The notes beneath the pieces are model-generated. The model saw only the letters and a program-made list of their open reading frames with translations. It did no database searches and had not been told where the DNA came from. Source: Escallonia rubra (Eukaryota > Streptophyta > Magnoliopsida > Escalloniales > Escalloniaceae). From it: 64,000 nucleotides of DNA. Below, one piece after another: positions 22,200 to 35,760 of this stretch. Position 1 is the first letter of the stretch. The number at the start of each line of letters is the position of its first letter. The stretch is taken from the NCBI GenBank assembly GCA_033065855.1, contig JAVXUO010001433.1:1-64000 (forward strand), in the 5' to 3' direction. A program made the translations under genes and the position numbers.

Positions 22200-25100
22200 T
22201 GATGATGTTCTTTCTAGTCATGCATCATGGAGCCTTCATGCCCTGGTGGATAGGTGAGGCGTCTTAGGACTGATTGCCTCTGTGCAGTGGTAATGTGTCG
22301 TGTGTGTCGTGCCTTGGGAGGTCTTAGAGGCTCCTCTAGTTTGGATCGATGCTCTATTATGGCCCGTGGTCGCTCGATAGACTTCTGCATCGCATAGATG
22401 TTGGCCGCAACTTGTGATGATGCTAAAGTACCGGCGGTAGTGTTGTGTTCGGATGGGCTGGAGAGCCAGAATGGCGTACGGGGGATGGAGGTTTTTTAGC
22501 AGAGCTATTGTTTTGCCAGGGTATTGGCAATGGCCTTGCCACGATTGTCCGATAGAAGTCGAGTCATTCCCCCGCGAGCCATGGCTCGGAGCAAAGTCGA
22601 TGAGGACTCCAAGGCAGTCTGGCCATCACGTTTCATGGGTGGTTCTGCTCACGAGGATCGGGATTCTGATGCATGAAATCTGTTGAGCAAGCTAGTCGAT
22701 CCCATGGTGGCGCAAACATGTTGTGGTCAAAATCTAGACCAACCGGAAGTAGCTTGCGACTAGACCTGCACAATACAAACAACACTAGTGACTAGTCGGA
22801 GGGGATACCTGCAGAGAATCTGCGATGCTTAAGTCAGCCAATGAGCAGAAAAAGGGAGTGAGTATCCGGGATTTTGTGAACGTACCTCTCACTAGTCTGA
22901 CTAGTCTCAAATATAGAACATGAGACCCTCTTCCACTAGGAGTCGGCTAGTAGTCTTCCGTTATGAGACTGCTACCCCGTAATCCTCCCAAAAAGGTGGC
23001 AAGGATCACAGAGGGCTTATCAGATGAAGGGGAAATCCGTTTGACTGGGCTGATCCGGATAGGAGTAATTGGAATCCTTATGTGACCGCTCCGCGACACA
23101 TGTCACGCTAAGAGGAGGGTGTAATTCTTTCCCATATCAAAAGGGAGCAAACTTTCTGACGGCTAACCTTCCCAATATTCTTTTTGCTTCACAAATGTTC
23201 CTCCAATTAATCAACTGAACTTTCCTTTCTGACTGTTCATGACTCCACCAAAAACTACTTAGAACCTGGTCGAAGTTTTTTCACATATAGACAAATCTTG
23301 TAGCCTGAGATGATGTACATAGGAATATGCCTCACTAGTATTTGACCCGTGCTATTCACAAAGCTTTATTTGATCAATTAAAGATATTTGACTATTGAGA
23401 CATGATTACCCGTTTGTCTATTATAAAATGAAACTCCATTAATGGCCAAAACAGAACCTACAACTTTCTCTTCCATTTCTTCCATGTTGATTTTTGAAAT
23501 GTGCATCATAACCTCTTAGTGGTGCTCTCTTCGCACTTCGTATAAAACTATTGTCAATAGGAATTTTGAGGTTGAAATAAAGGTGTTAATGGTAAATTGT
23601 GTTAACAGAGCTATAATTAAATGTTGGAATTAGTAGATGTTGTTAGAGGGTTCCGTTTTGTAATGAATACAGAAACTTCAAATCCAAATTAATGAAATTT
23701 ATATTTTGTGATGGTTGGATTGCTTATTAGCATCAAGTCTCTTATGAGTGATTTTAGGAGAAGAATATTAATGAGTGTTATGATTACTTGGGTTTTGATA
23801 ATTTATCATTGGTACCTGATCAAATTTTACCCAAGAATGCCCTTATGGTCTGAATTATAATTTTCTTAGATCACTCCTAAAGCGGTGTTATGTGTTTGCT
23901 TGATCCGGCAGAGATTTCGGAAGAACAATGAGTATTATTAGATCATAAACTTTTTGACTCTTTTATTTCTAGGAGAAAATTATCTCACAAAAAGAAAATT
24001 TGGTTAAGAAATCAATAGAATAATTAATTATCACTTAAATCGAACAATCTAGAAAAGAATATGATACACAGAATAACGTGTAGGACTTTAGATTTAGATG
24101 TTACCAAAAATAATAAAGGAGGTAAAATTGTTCTAAAACTCCCCGTAATTGAAACTTAGGATTTTTTTCGTCCTAAATTCTGATAAAATGATGCCTAAGA
24201 TTTTTCTGGAGGGAATTGTTGTTAGAATAGATAATGCCAAATATTTGATGGAGTCATGCTGGACACGTGTAAGGGAAGGGGAGAGACTCATCGCTTAGTC
24301 TTCTCTAATTTTCTTCCTACCTAGCTAGATTGAGAGAAAATGACTCTTGGACGGTTGAAATACGAATCAGGTTTGCATAGTCTAATCCACCACGAGGCGT
24401 TTGTTGTGATGTTCGTTGGCACGTGAAATACAGATGAGATCATGTATATTGGTGTATATGATATTCTACTCGTATGTGATATACATGTTCAAGCACATGT
24501 ATATTCGGGTAAGTCTCTAATAACTCTACATTATGGTGAAAAAACGGCTGAAGGAGCAAGTTCAATATCTTCAGAGTGGGTTCCTATCACCCACCATTTG
24601 ACCAATGAACTACTGTGTAACCAAGACATGTAATCTGGTAGACACCTCACTTCGATTTGACCAATAAATTGTGAAGGAGCAATGTTCATTTGTTAAAAAA
24701 CCAAGTAGGCCATGACTGTCAATCAAAGACATTTCTTGTGTTTCCCACAGTAGGAAATTCTTATTGAGCTTACGATCGACAAAATCAGCCACATCGATAC
24801 CGTAAGGAAAAAGGTTATTTGCACTTTCGGTTCTTTATCTTTTGCCTGACCTTTTTTTTTTTTTTTGGAACGATGAGGCGTGGGAGGGAGGGGAGAGAAG
24901 GTCACTAGCGGCATCGGCACTAGCGCTTTCGTTGAAGACGAAGGGTCTAAGGTTGGGGAGATGTGTGTCTTTTGAGTGCGCGTTAAAGCAGTATGTTTAG
25001 TGCTGTGTGACTGACTTGCAGTAAGAGTTGCAAGTGTCTGAACTTTCCTTGCAAAACGACGAGATGCCTTTGATTCGTATGATATGAGGTTATTAAGTCA

Positions 25101-25570
25101 ATTCATTTTTTTCACATACTTTTGTCGATGTGTTACTCTTCCCTATCTTTTCCTCACTTGTAATCTTTAGGAATTCCAATACGTTGTTTTGATCAAATTA
25201 TTAATGGTACTTTTATAATCAACAGATGTATTTACATCCCTTAATAGGTATCTCAGCACCCATGTGTCAAATTTGCCACACATGCGTCCAAGTCATCAAT
25301 GGATGCCAGAATTTCCAACTTTGTCCTCCCATTCAGGTCCATGTCATCAATTAACCAGAAGTTAATGGAAGGAAGGGCCAATTGGTCCACAAAATAAAAT
25401 CAGAGGACTAATGGTAAACAAATCAAAACTGAGGGAAGCATTAAAAAAACTAGGGTCAAATATAAAGGACGAAAACTGCAATTTAACCACAAGGGTATTT
25501 CATCTTAGAGTGATGACACCATTTGAAGAAAGTAATTGTGAATCAAAGAGGAAAAGTTTTTCGTGCCCTC
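22200..25570. other. Spacer between duplicated copies, no gene recognised
   Basis: No coding domain, RNA gene or confident element border. The GC-richer stretch 22200-23150 resembles decayed transposon sequence but I cannot assign it; the rest is AT-rich. Confidence 0.5.
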
Positions 25571-25804
25571 GAAGGGCTCTTGATTTACTCTCCATAATTG
25601 TCACGTGTTTGGAATACAACATAATACACCACTACTCATTTGGTCATTTTGGTGTATCTAATATTGCGAATTCCATAAATTTAGCAGTTGGTTTCACGAA
25701 ACAAGGAGTCAATTTAGCCTTCCCAATTTAGAACATACCAAGTTCTTCCAAAACATGGACTTCCTTCACACATGCCAAAAGTCCTAACTTGCAAATGTTT
25801 TATA

Positions 25805-26071
25805 TTAAAAATAGTTAAGGCTGTCTTCTTTGAATTCCACTGATTTTGACAAAAGAAAAGCATAAAAAATGTCAATCTGAATTGTCACAACTATAGAAGG
25901 AATGATACCCAAGATGATTGTATTTACGTTTGAGACGAGATTGTCGAAAATTATCGGGGTCTGTAAAGTAGTAGTATGAACGGTAAATGTCACGTGATAG
26001 AGACCGACGCACTGGTAAAGGCATAATGTCATCATGACAAAGTAACGTTGTCTTCTCAGAGAACTAAACAT
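25805..26071 (-). other. Short membrane-like reading frame, copy B (function unknown)
   Basis: 88 codons, MFSSLRRQRYFVMMTLCLYQ, with two hydrophobic stretches. It matches the frame at 14351-14608. Unknown family; see there. Confidence 0.25.
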
Positions 26072-26871
26072 GTTGTGAATTTTTGGTAGCTTTTATCGGG
26101 ACAACTGCCACGCTAACATGCCCATCGTTTAATGTGAAGTGCTACCTTTATGGTTTTGTTTGATATTGTTATCAGAACTGACAGAGATAGATTTCTTTTT
26201 TTTTTTTTTTTTGGATCAAATGTTAAGAATAGTTAAATTATATCAAACGTGAGCTTTAGCCGCAGTACTTCATCATACATGATATCAACAATCAAAAGGT
26301 GAGCACTGTTATCCGCAGGATTAACATACATATTAAATACATAAGCGTTGAGACTAGCAGATTTTGCTAATCAATCTGCCACTGAATTAGTCTCATGATA
26401 ACAAAAGGAGAGCTGTAATGTGCAAGGATGGCCAGAATTTGCATACAAGGTCAATCAAAAAAGTCAAAATTGGAAACAAATGTTTCAATCTGCAAAAAAT
26501 AATTCCAAAAGAAAAAAAAAACAAACAAACACTTAGAATACTTGATTGCAAATTGAAACTTCCTGTGATAAATTACAAGAAAAATAACAATGATAAGATT
26601 TGTGCCATAATAGGTGCACTGTTTGAGATATTATTGCCAAGAAGATTGCCATACTTTACCGTTTAACTAATTATAAAAAAAAAATTACAACTATAAAATT
26701 TAATGTATTTAATGGTAGATTGTAATATTTTAGATAATATTGCCTTATTATAGTATTCGCTATGTTTTTCCACTTTGACTTTTTGCAATTTTAGAAGAAA
26801 GCTTGAACATATAAAGTAGACTTTGCTCATTGTTCTTGTCCTCCTTTGACTCGTAAAAAATGATTACTTGT

Positions 26872-28793
26872 TGTTCCCAACCTATCTTGGTCGGACCCAA
26901 GGGCCCACTAGCGGTCCCATTTTGCATGACACCTCCGCACAAGCAACAGTCAATATTCAATGCTTTCAACCGGTCAAAACATGCACGCTCAAGTCACGTG
27001 CACTTCTCACTTTTGTTACGTTACTTCGTCACTAAGAAACTCATTTTTGCGCGACGCCTCATCGCGCTGTGACCGTCGCATGTCGCCCGTCGACGCACCA
27101 TGGCATTTGCCCAAGGAGGTTGGCCTTGGCCTTCCCCTTGGGGTCGGCCTTGGCCTCCCCTTGGGGTCGGCCTTGGCCTCCCCCCTTAGCACCTTCACTA
27201 CTCTTTAAAGGACCATGCATTCGCGACGCTCGTCGCCCGTTGCCCGGGCACCATCTCAAAACGCTCGTCGTCCATTGCCCGGGCACCGTCCTGCACCCAC
27301 GCGCCGACTTTGCGATGCCAGTCGCCCACGCAGCGACTCCACGAAGCCCATCGCCCGCGCCCACGCACCGACTCTACGACACTCATCGTCTGTCGCTCGG
27401 GCACCATCTTCGCTACCCCCGTCGTCCGTGCCCACATGCCGTCTCTGCGACCCCCGTCTCTCGAGCGCCGTCTCCGCGACCCCCGGCGCCCGCGCGCCGC
27501 ACTCCAACACTCTATCGCGCCCATGCGCCGCGCCACTAACACAGTCGTCCCCCTTGACTCTCTATCACACTACCATGCTTCTTACATTGGTCCATCCTTT
27601 CACCACACCATGCGCACCTTGCCTTGGTCGTGGAATATGCTTCGACCCACTCTTCGAAATGTACATCATCCTGTAGGGATAGGCAACTCCTCCAGGACAC
27701 TATCTCCGCCAGGGAGCTCTAAGTGCTCCGGCATGAAGACTCCCCTTCCGCCGGGGATATGGCTCCTCCGGGATGCTACCTTGACGCGCTCTGATTGCTC
27801 TGGCACAAGGACTCATCCACCCTGGATAGGCGACTCCTCCGGGACACTATCTCTGCCAGGGAGCTTTTCAAATCCTCTTTCGCCAGGTAGACGGCTCCTC
27901 CGGGATGCTACCTTGACGCGCTCTGAGTGCTCCGGCACAAGGACTCACCTGCGGGGATAGGTGATTCCTCCAGGACACTATCTTCGCCAGGGAGCTCTAA
28001 GTGCTCCAACACGAAGACTCTCATTCCGCCAGGTAGACGGCTCCTCCGAGATGCTACCTCGGCCTGCGGGATAGGCGACTCCTCCGAGACACTATCTCCG
28101 TCAGGGTGTCTGTGTGATTGGCATACGTGCTCTGGCACTGGGGGCTTGCAATGGCACCCTTTAGGGACTATGACCCCCGGGTCATCCTGAGGCGGGAGCA
28201 GGTCTTCGAAGGGCATCGCACCTAGTTCGTCTGGCAGTTGGGCATCGGGTCTTCCCTATCGCTGCCAGGCCTGTGGGACTCTGCAAGGGCTTGGATTTGT
28301 GGCTAGATCAAGGGGGTTCTCTGGCCACACCGACGCTGTGGAAGCCAGTCTTTCCAGACAGACAGAACAGCACTGTGAGGAGCAGGCCAGGTGAATATGC
28401 GATCCGACAGTCCGTGGAGCACCGGTACCTGTGGACCCCTTGGTGATGTGTCACTCCCGGGGAGCGCCATGTGTCAGTTGATGACATCATTATCTCAACC
28501 TCTATAAATAGGGGTCTTGAGAGTTCATTCGGGATAGAACTCTCACATTTTCACTTTCTCACTCTAGAATCCTGACTCTGGACCTAAGCATCAAACTGTG
28601 ACTGTCGTCATGTATTCATCCTGCGTCATCGCCCTCACAGCACTGCCACCCTCAAGCTCTGTCTGGGAAGCCCTTGGTCTCTGCCCTTACTCCACCCTTG
28701 CTTTGTCCCACATCAACATATTTGGCATCTGACTCAGACTGCATTCCTTGTGGCACCTCCACGTCGACTGCGAATCCACTTTCCCTTGCATCA
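26872..28793 (+). mobile_element. Solo LTR (1.92 kb), LTR retrotransposon fossil
   Basis: It starts TGTTCCCAACC and ends TTGCATCA, within the 5-bp duplication CTTGT at 26867-26871 and 28794-28798. Copy A keeps the empty site. A TATA box (TATAAATA, 28503-28510) is followed by a leader-like stretch, as in an LTR promoter. Internal repeats with GGCGACTCCTCC and GGGACACTATCT fill 27670-28110. No coding region remains between two LTRs, so recombination has removed the body. A second, inverted copy of the family lies at 40532-50052. The length suggests Ty3/gypsy, but the lineage is not proven. Open frames in its GC-rich first half are not genes. Confidence 0.9.
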
Positions 28794-29301
28794 CTTGTTG
28801 TGTAATCCTCATTTGAATTGAATCCAATGTTTACATATTTGAATTATAATTAGGACTTCACAAAAAAATTAAAGAAGAATTAAATGCCTTCAATCTATAG
28901 GTTATAGGACTTGAATTTTGCCGCGTATAGGTGCATAGAATCAAGGCATAGCACAGTGTTTGTGCTAGTTTATAAATAATTCTGTTGCATTAAAAATGAG
29001 GTTCATATGTGATTTGGATTGGCTATTCTAACTAGTGTTGGATTGTCATTCTTTTACTTTTACCTTTTTTCCTTGTTACATGTGTAACCTTATCCATATT
29101 AAAGATTATTTTTCTGCCCCAAAACAATATCCATTGACTTTAACACATCCAAATTCGATGCATGTGTGCTGATAACAAGTATCCCTCGGTGGGTTATGAG
29201 AATCTCAAAATATATTGGTTGATAGGGGATCATTATAAACGTGCCAGGATGGGCAATTCATTTTGCATCCTCTTCCGGTTGTCCTTGTAAAAGCTTTAAA
29301 C

Positions 29302-29703
29302 ATGCACATGGTGAGAAGCCTTTACTTACTTGTCCTAGCAATTTGCCTTATTTCCCCCTCATCAGCTCTCTACCTATATCCGACGTTCGATGTTCACGTT
29401 GTTAGTGCATTCTCTGATGATTCTCAACCCTTGATTATTCGCTGCCAATCTAAAGATGATGATCTTGGATATCATACTCTCCATGTTGGTGATGATTTTT
29501 CCTGGCATTTTCGTTTGAATTTCTTCCAAAAAACACTTTTCTTCTGTCATTTCTATTGGAATTCGAAAGACAAGGCCGTCACTATTTTTGACAAAAAAAT
29601 ATGGAATTTGTGCCCGAGCAAGAATGGTAATCTTTTTGAATGTTATTGGTATGTGAAGGAGGACGGGTTCTACACGTATCACATCAAGGTGTATGACTGG
29701 TAA
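29302..29703 (+). CDS. S1-type plant self-incompatibility protein homologue (SPH)
   Basis: It encodes 133 residues from the ATG at 29302, or 131 from the one at 29308 (MVRSLYLLVLAICLISPSSA, a signal peptide). The mature protein has the family landmarks: FDVHVVSAFSD, LIIRCQSKDDDLG, the conserved DDFSWHFRLNFF, TLFFCHFYWN, then NLFECYWYVKEDGFYTYHI and the end VYDW. The four mature cysteines expected for S1 proteins are present. Poppy S1 is the secreted female determinant of self-incompatibility; most plants carry many SPH genes of unknown, often floral, role, so the function here is not assigned. No intron, as is usual. It lies in duplicated copy B; its partner in copy A is truncated. The hAT transposon begins 403 bp downstream. 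Confidence 0.85.
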   Translation: MHMVRSLYLLVLAICLISPSSALYLYPTFDVHVVSAFSDDSQPLIIRCQSKDDDLGYHTLHVGDDFSWHFRLNFFQKTLFFCHFYWNSKDKAVTIFDKKIWNLCPSKNGNLFECYWYVKEDGFYTYHIKVYDW

Positions 29704-31276
29704 TGGGATGTTTATTATCTCGTGTTTTATATGAATCATCAAAATAAAGGAATAGCCATGAATAAGATGCATTTTCATGCAGTGCATTAGGTTTTTTTTT
29801 TCCCTCTCCCTTAGTCCCCGCCTCTTATGTGGTGAAAACACAATTCTTTAGTCATTTCATGAAGTTTCTACATTATAGTATATTGCTTTTATACTTGAAC
29901 AAGAGATGGGATCTAAATATGAAAAATTCATATACAGATAAATTTAGCGATACTAGTCACCAAAAAAAAAATCTTCACTTGAAGTGAAATAAGTTTTGTT
30001 TGTGATCCTAGTCGCTTATGCTGCCATTTTTGCAGACATCAATCTCTTACTTTACTTATGTAACATTATCAACTATCTATAACCAGCACAAAGCTACAGT
30101 GTGAGCTAGAGATATCAAACGGGCCGGGCTTGGGCCGCCCGGCCCGGGCCCATCGGGCTTGAAGCGAGGCCGGGCCGGGGCCGGGCCAAGGGGCTGCCAA
30201 TCCGGGCCGGGCCGACTGAGGAGAAATGCTAGGCCCAGTCCAAGCCCTGGCCCTAGGCCCAATATTTAGGGCCGGGCCCGGGCCCAAAAAAATATTTTTT
30301 TTTGTGTAATTTCTTTCTTTAATTGGCTATAATTATCCCTCTTTACTCATAATGTTATTTTATTAGAGATACCACTTCCTCATGAATTTATCTTGAATTG
30401 GGAAAAAAGAATTGGTTACTACATGAGTATTTCCTTTTAAATATGTCTAGTAACTTTTATTTTGTAACGCTAAAACAATTCTTAAAAGAACGTATGCAAA
30501 ACGATTGTAATGCTAAAACAATTGTTAAAAGAATGCATGCAAAATGACACTAATAACATTTAGCGACAATGATCGTTATATAGAGCAAACTGTTGTAGGC
30601 TACTTTTACTTTTAATAATGGGTTGAGGCTTGAAAAACTTTATTGTTGATGCGCTCTTATATTTTACCATTATCATTCCTCAATACTAAAAAAGAACTAG
30701 AGCAAAAGCGAGAAGCAAAAAAATGTTTTCTTTTTGTGTGCCAATTCTTGTTGTTTTCGTAAGAGACGTGAATATGAGATTTGTCAAAATCGTGCAATCA
30801 AAGAAAATCTTGTAAGTATAATTCGAATAGTACACAAATCTCGATCTCAAAATATGTCCCAAGATTACGTTTCTTTGTCCGAAAGTCTCCTCACAAATGA
30901 TTGCTAATTATCCGAAGTGCGGAGCAACAATATTCTTATAGAGACGTTTCTCAATAATATCACCATGACTCTCAAAGTTTGGGGTGCTTTTATAAATACG
31001 TAAAGTTTAGGGACATTTGTGTAATTTTATAAAAAATAATTAAAAAAAACCATGTTTTATAGTCTTGCCACCTCCTCCTTGTTACAATGACTAAGTTAGT
31101 TAAATGTTAAAATCTGGGATATGTGGATAATGGATGCATCTGGTGGAAGATAATGAAGGAAAAGAAAAAGGGGTGGGGGGGGGGGGGAAACCCTTCCCTT
31201 TGGGAAAGAAAGAAGAACCAATAGAAAACAAGAAACAGAGAAGAGAAATGATATATTCATATATGTATTCAGATTG

Positions 31277-31277
<1 letters not shown>

Positions 31278-31358
<81 letters not shown>
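31278..31358. repeat. (AT)n then (GT)n microsatellite
   Basis: About 19 AT and 21 GT units inside the hAT transposon, downstream of its transposase gene. Confidence 0.95.
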
Positions 31359-31361
<3 letters not shown>

Positions 31362-31788
31362 GATATATTTATTTGTCTCTCATTTTATTTTTTGCTATAT
31401 GTTAAATCTTTTCTTACTCTTCTTGGTGATCTTTATTAATAAAATCTGAACACATAACAATTATTACTATTTAAGAGAGACTGTTTCTACTATTTGATAT
31501 TTTACTTCAAACTAATTGGCCGAAAACCCGGGATTGATACATGTTAATTCCCGAGACGATCTTAAGTAATAAGTATAGAAAAATAAATGTGTTCATAGGC
31601 CCTCCTCCTTTTATCCGGGCTTGGGACCGGCTTGTAAACAAACAGGCAAAGTTACCTATTTTTTTATATATACGAAAAAAATATATATCTTGCTTGTAAA
31701 AATTTATTTTATATATATGGAAAAAAAGTATATTTTGTGAAAAAAATTATTCTTAAAAATTAAGAGAAGGAAAATAAAAAGAAATTAC

Positions 31789-34065
31789 CTAATCATCCGG
31801 AAGTACTTCAATATCCGAGTCACTGCTCTTCCTATCATCAATCGGTTTATCTTGCTCGCGGTATTTCGCATCAAGATAATCCTTCCAACATACACATAGC
31901 TCGAGCGACTCGGGGTTAAGACGACCCCTCCTGTCATCCAAAACCCTCCCGCTGGTTGAAAATGCCGACTCTGAAGCAATCGTGGAGGCTTGCACTGGCA
32001 GTACATCCCGTGCAATTTGGGATAAAGTTTTATACATGTTTTGATTTTGTTTTCAAAAATTTAACAAATTAAAATTAACATGTTCTTGCATTGATAAATC
32101 AGAATAATGATCAGTATTTGCATATACACCAATCTCATTAAAAGAGGAAAAAGTATTCGAACCTGTCGAATTAGAAGTATCTTCACCTGGTAGTTGTCTT
32201 GCTACTAGATGTTCAAAACCCTGAAGGTATGGCGCATAATACCTCTCAACAGTGGATGATGATGTAGCTCGCCCGCGCACGTCAGCAGAATTACGATAGA
32301 GGTTGAACAAGTCCTCAAACCTCTTGCTCACTTTTGCTGTGAGTGCGGTTGTCTCCTCTGCTGTGTAGCACATTAATTTCGATATCTCTTGTATCGAGGC
32401 GTTCACGCCATGCAACTTTAACCTAGGATCTAAACAAGTAGCCACAGTAAAAATAACAGGCAGTTTACTCCAATATTTATTAAACTTTTCATCCATCACT
32501 TTTACTATTTCCCTAAAGGGTCCTATATATCTCCATTTTGTTAACATTGTAGCCATCTTGAGAATTTCTATTACAGCGAGAGGAGAGGTGGGATAGTACA
32601 TACCAGACAATAAATTGGTAGACGTGTAGAATACCTTTAAAAATTCAGCTAGGTATGTGGCCATCTGCCATTCCTCTTGAGTTGGCAAGCCGGCTGGGAA
32701 CTGGGTTAGTAGAAAATGCGTATAGACTTCTCGGTATGCTAGAATGTGTAAAAGCATGTGGTATGTAGAGTTCCACCTGTGGACCACATCTGTAACTGCT
32801 CTCCTGCGAGGCATATTATATTGAACACACAACGTTTTAAATTGTTGTGTTCTCGGACTCGAGCTATTAACATACGCTGTCATACCCCTCATTTTGAGAA
32901 GAATATCTCCTGCAGCAGCTAAACCATCTTGAACAATTAAATTAATAATGTGACAAACACAGCGAACATGAAATAATTCACCATTAAGTACAGGTTGAAG
33001 CGTGTCCTTTAAAGCTGCAACATCAGCTTTATTATTAGAAGCATTATCAAAACTAACACTCATAATCTTATCCTTTATTTTAAATGTGGTACATGCTTTT
33101 AATATAAGAATAGCAATGTTCATTCCATCGTGCGGAAAAGGAAAGTGCTCGAAAGCGATGATTCTCTTGTGCATAACCCAATCTGCATCAATCCAATGAG
33201 TGGTCACACAAGAATAACTAACAAAAGTATAAGGAGATTGCCAAATATCAGAAGTAAGACTAACTTTATCGTCAAATTTATCGAAATAATCGATAAGGCG
33301 TGCTTTGGCAACATTGTACTGTCGGAGTGCATCGGATCTAGTTGTGTTTCTATGAACCTTTTTGTACAAAGGTTGAACGTATGTGTTCACATATCTAGAG
33401 TGCTTAGGATTATCGGCAAAAGAAAAGGCTTGTTCATCATGAATAACAAATTCAGCGAGACCGTCTCTTTGCTCTCGCTGATTATAAACAAATAACTTAC
33501 CGTCAAAAGATAAATGCGTTTGGGTAGGTTCGACGTGGCCTTGTCGAGGTGCACACTGAGGGTAATGCCTGTTAAGATGTCCATTACCACTACCAGACGA
33601 AAATAATTTAGCGCAGTACTTACATCGAGCTTTTCGGATGTCGTCCACCGTAACTACATCGAAATGATTCCAACACTCGGCTTTCTTTTTTTTCCCCTTT
33701 TGGACTTCTGGCACGTTACCGGAGGCATTGCTCGGCCCTTCTTCATCATGACCAGGCATAGGGTTGAGATTATGCCACGGAGTAGTAGCTTCGCCAACCG
33801 AGCTGCGTCCTTGACTATAATGCGGGGGGTCTTCATCAGGCGTGTATTCAAAATCTGGAATGTTTTGATTGAACTCCCAATTGGCTTGGGTATCTATCAT
33901 ACAGCCTGTACTCATTCGTCCAGGAACGAATGGTTGTGTTGGTGCTTGGATTGGTGTTTGTGATGGCCGTGGCGCTGGCGCTTGTGCTGGTGGTGGTGCT
34001 TGCGATGATGATGATGTTTTTCGTGATGACGATGCACGCCTCATTTTCTTCAATAATCCAGCCAT
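31789..34065 (-). pseudogene. hAT transposase, one internal stop
   Basis: From the ATG at 34065 the frame runs 670 codons. It has a low-complexity Ser/Gln/Pro start, then a BED zinc finger (CWNHFDVV, CKYCAKLF, HLNRHYPQC; about residues 130-175). The RNase-H-like core follows (LTSDIWQS, FDNASNNK, VRCVCHIINLIVQDGL, RWNSTYHMLL, FLKVFYTSTNLLSG, CLDPRLKLHG). A TGA at 32053 stops it after NLLNF; the same frame then continues to 31789 with the dimerisation domain (YKTLSQIARDVLPVQ, STIASESAFSTSGRVLDD, RGRLNPESLELCVC). Relatives have NWW or FW at the stop, so TGA probably replaced TGG. Total about 759 codons, normal for the family. It excises and inserts hAT elements. Apart from this stop it appears open. 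Confidence 0.9.
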
Positions 34066-34974
34066 ATTTCACGCTAAACTTTGTAAGAGTAACTAAATAC
34101 ACAAGTATAAGAGTAGTAATAAGAAATAACAATTAAAAGAATGAACGAGTAACAAATATTAATCACTGAGGGTAATTCTGATCCAATGTGGAGAGAGTTA
34201 GTAATTAAAAAGCATTTAGTAATAGTAATTAATAAATAAAAATTCACTAATTACTAATTACTAGACAAAAGAATTAGAGAGTAACAAATTAATAAGAGTA
34301 GTAGTTAGTAATTAGAATTTAGTAAGACTAGTAATTAATAAACAAGAGTACTAATTAGTAAATACTAGTAGTAATTAGCAAGAGTAGTAATTGGAGAGAA
34401 AAATAGTAGCAAAGCTTGTAGAAATATAGAATGTTTAGGTAAGAGAGAGTAAGAAGATTGGTGTGAAAAATTAGAGAGAAATGGTGTGAATTTATAGATT
34501 TTAGAAACTTCACAAAAGACCAAAATACCCCTACAAACTATCCGTTTATAGTTGTTGGGGAGGGTAAGAATGTAAAAACCTTTAAAGGAGTTGGAAAAAT
34601 TAAGTTAGACTAAAATACCTCCCAAACTAGCCGTTATATTGCTGTTGGGGGGGTAAAAGTGGAATTTTGGGGGAATATTTCCGTTGGAGGAAAAGGGGTG
34701 GGAGAAAAAGGGGAAAAACAAAAAATTCAAACCAGGTGGGGCCAGAACCGGGCCAGTTTCGGGCCGGGCCAAAACCGGGCTTCTTTCGGGCCGGGCCGGG
34801 CCGGGCTTTTTTCCAGAATTCCTTGGCCTGGTCCAAGCCCTGGCCCCAAGCCCAACTGCTTAGGGCCGTCACTGTTCACCGAGCGGGCCGGGCCAGCCGG
34901 GGCCAGAAACGGGCCGAGTCAGGCCAGCCTGCGGGCCGTCCGGCCCTTTTGACAACTCTAGTGTGAGGGAAAGG

Positions 34975-35760
34975 ACAAATGACCCCCCCCCCCCCCTCAT
35001 GTATTTCGGCTTTTACAGGTCGACTCTCTCGAATAATAAGTTTAACAAGCCTCCTTTATTTTCCAATTTGGTGCAATTGAGTACACCACCGCCACACCCA
35101 CAACCCCCAACTCAAGCACCACCACCGCAAACTGCCATTATAGCCACTGCCATTGCACGCAACCACCCCAACTCAAACTCATCAGTGCTACCACCAACAA
35201 CCAAACCCACCACTAACCCACACAGCCGCCACAAACCCATCAGTACCATTACCAACCACCAAACCCATCCCGGCCACTAAATTGCCGTTGTATCCAAACC
35301 AACACCATCGTACCCACAGTTATCATCCACAACGCCCACAGATTTGTAATTAGTCACCGAAGCCCACCACTGCACGCTGCCACCAACAATCACCACAAAA
35401 AGCAGCGAACATCTCACACTATAACCACCAAAGCCCAGATAGGCGGGGTGAGGGGGAAAGCAAGGGGGCATCGATCGATGATGGCGACAATAGGGAGAAG
35501 GGGGCACTGTTAATTGGTTTCAGAGGCATGGTGTGTGTGCGTTTGGGGGGGGGGGGGGTTGAGTTAGAGTTTTATAGGTAATTTTTTTCACTTCATAAAT
35601 AAGCATTTTAATGCATGTTAAAGGTACTTTTGGAGTTTTATATCAAAATTTAGCCAGGTGTAATTATTGTTGGTGAGGGGTCGATTGTCAAAATTAACAC
35701 CAGAGGGATCAACTCGCAAACTCGAGATACGCGAGGGGGTCATTTGTCATTTCTCCTAAA
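34975..35760. repeat. Inverted-ended repeat in copy B
   Basis: Counterpart of 18300-19190, with CCCCTCATGTATTTCGGC at the left, ACGCGAGGGGGTCATTTGTC at the right and the same CCACC-rich centre. Confidence 0.5.

Larger units (their letters stand above)
30107..34960 (-). mobile_element. hAT DNA transposon (4.85 kb), nearly complete
   Basis: Inverted ends TAGAGATATCAAACGGGCCG and, on the other strand at the right, TAGAGTTGTCAAAAGGGCCG. The flanking 8-bp duplication is GTGTGAGC (30099-30106) and GTGTGAGG (34961-34968). Repeated GGGCCGGGCC motifs crowd both ends (30120-30290 and 34740-34945), the usual transposase-binding layout. Copy A has the empty site near 18257. One transposase gene on the minus strand fills the right half. 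An AT/GT microsatellite lies at 31278-31358. Confidence 0.93.

Noticed and set aside
27059-27960. Long overlapping frames in the GC-rich first half of the solo LTR
   Set aside because: Up to six frames are open together because of composition; the sequence is LTR, repeated in reverse at 41587-42150.
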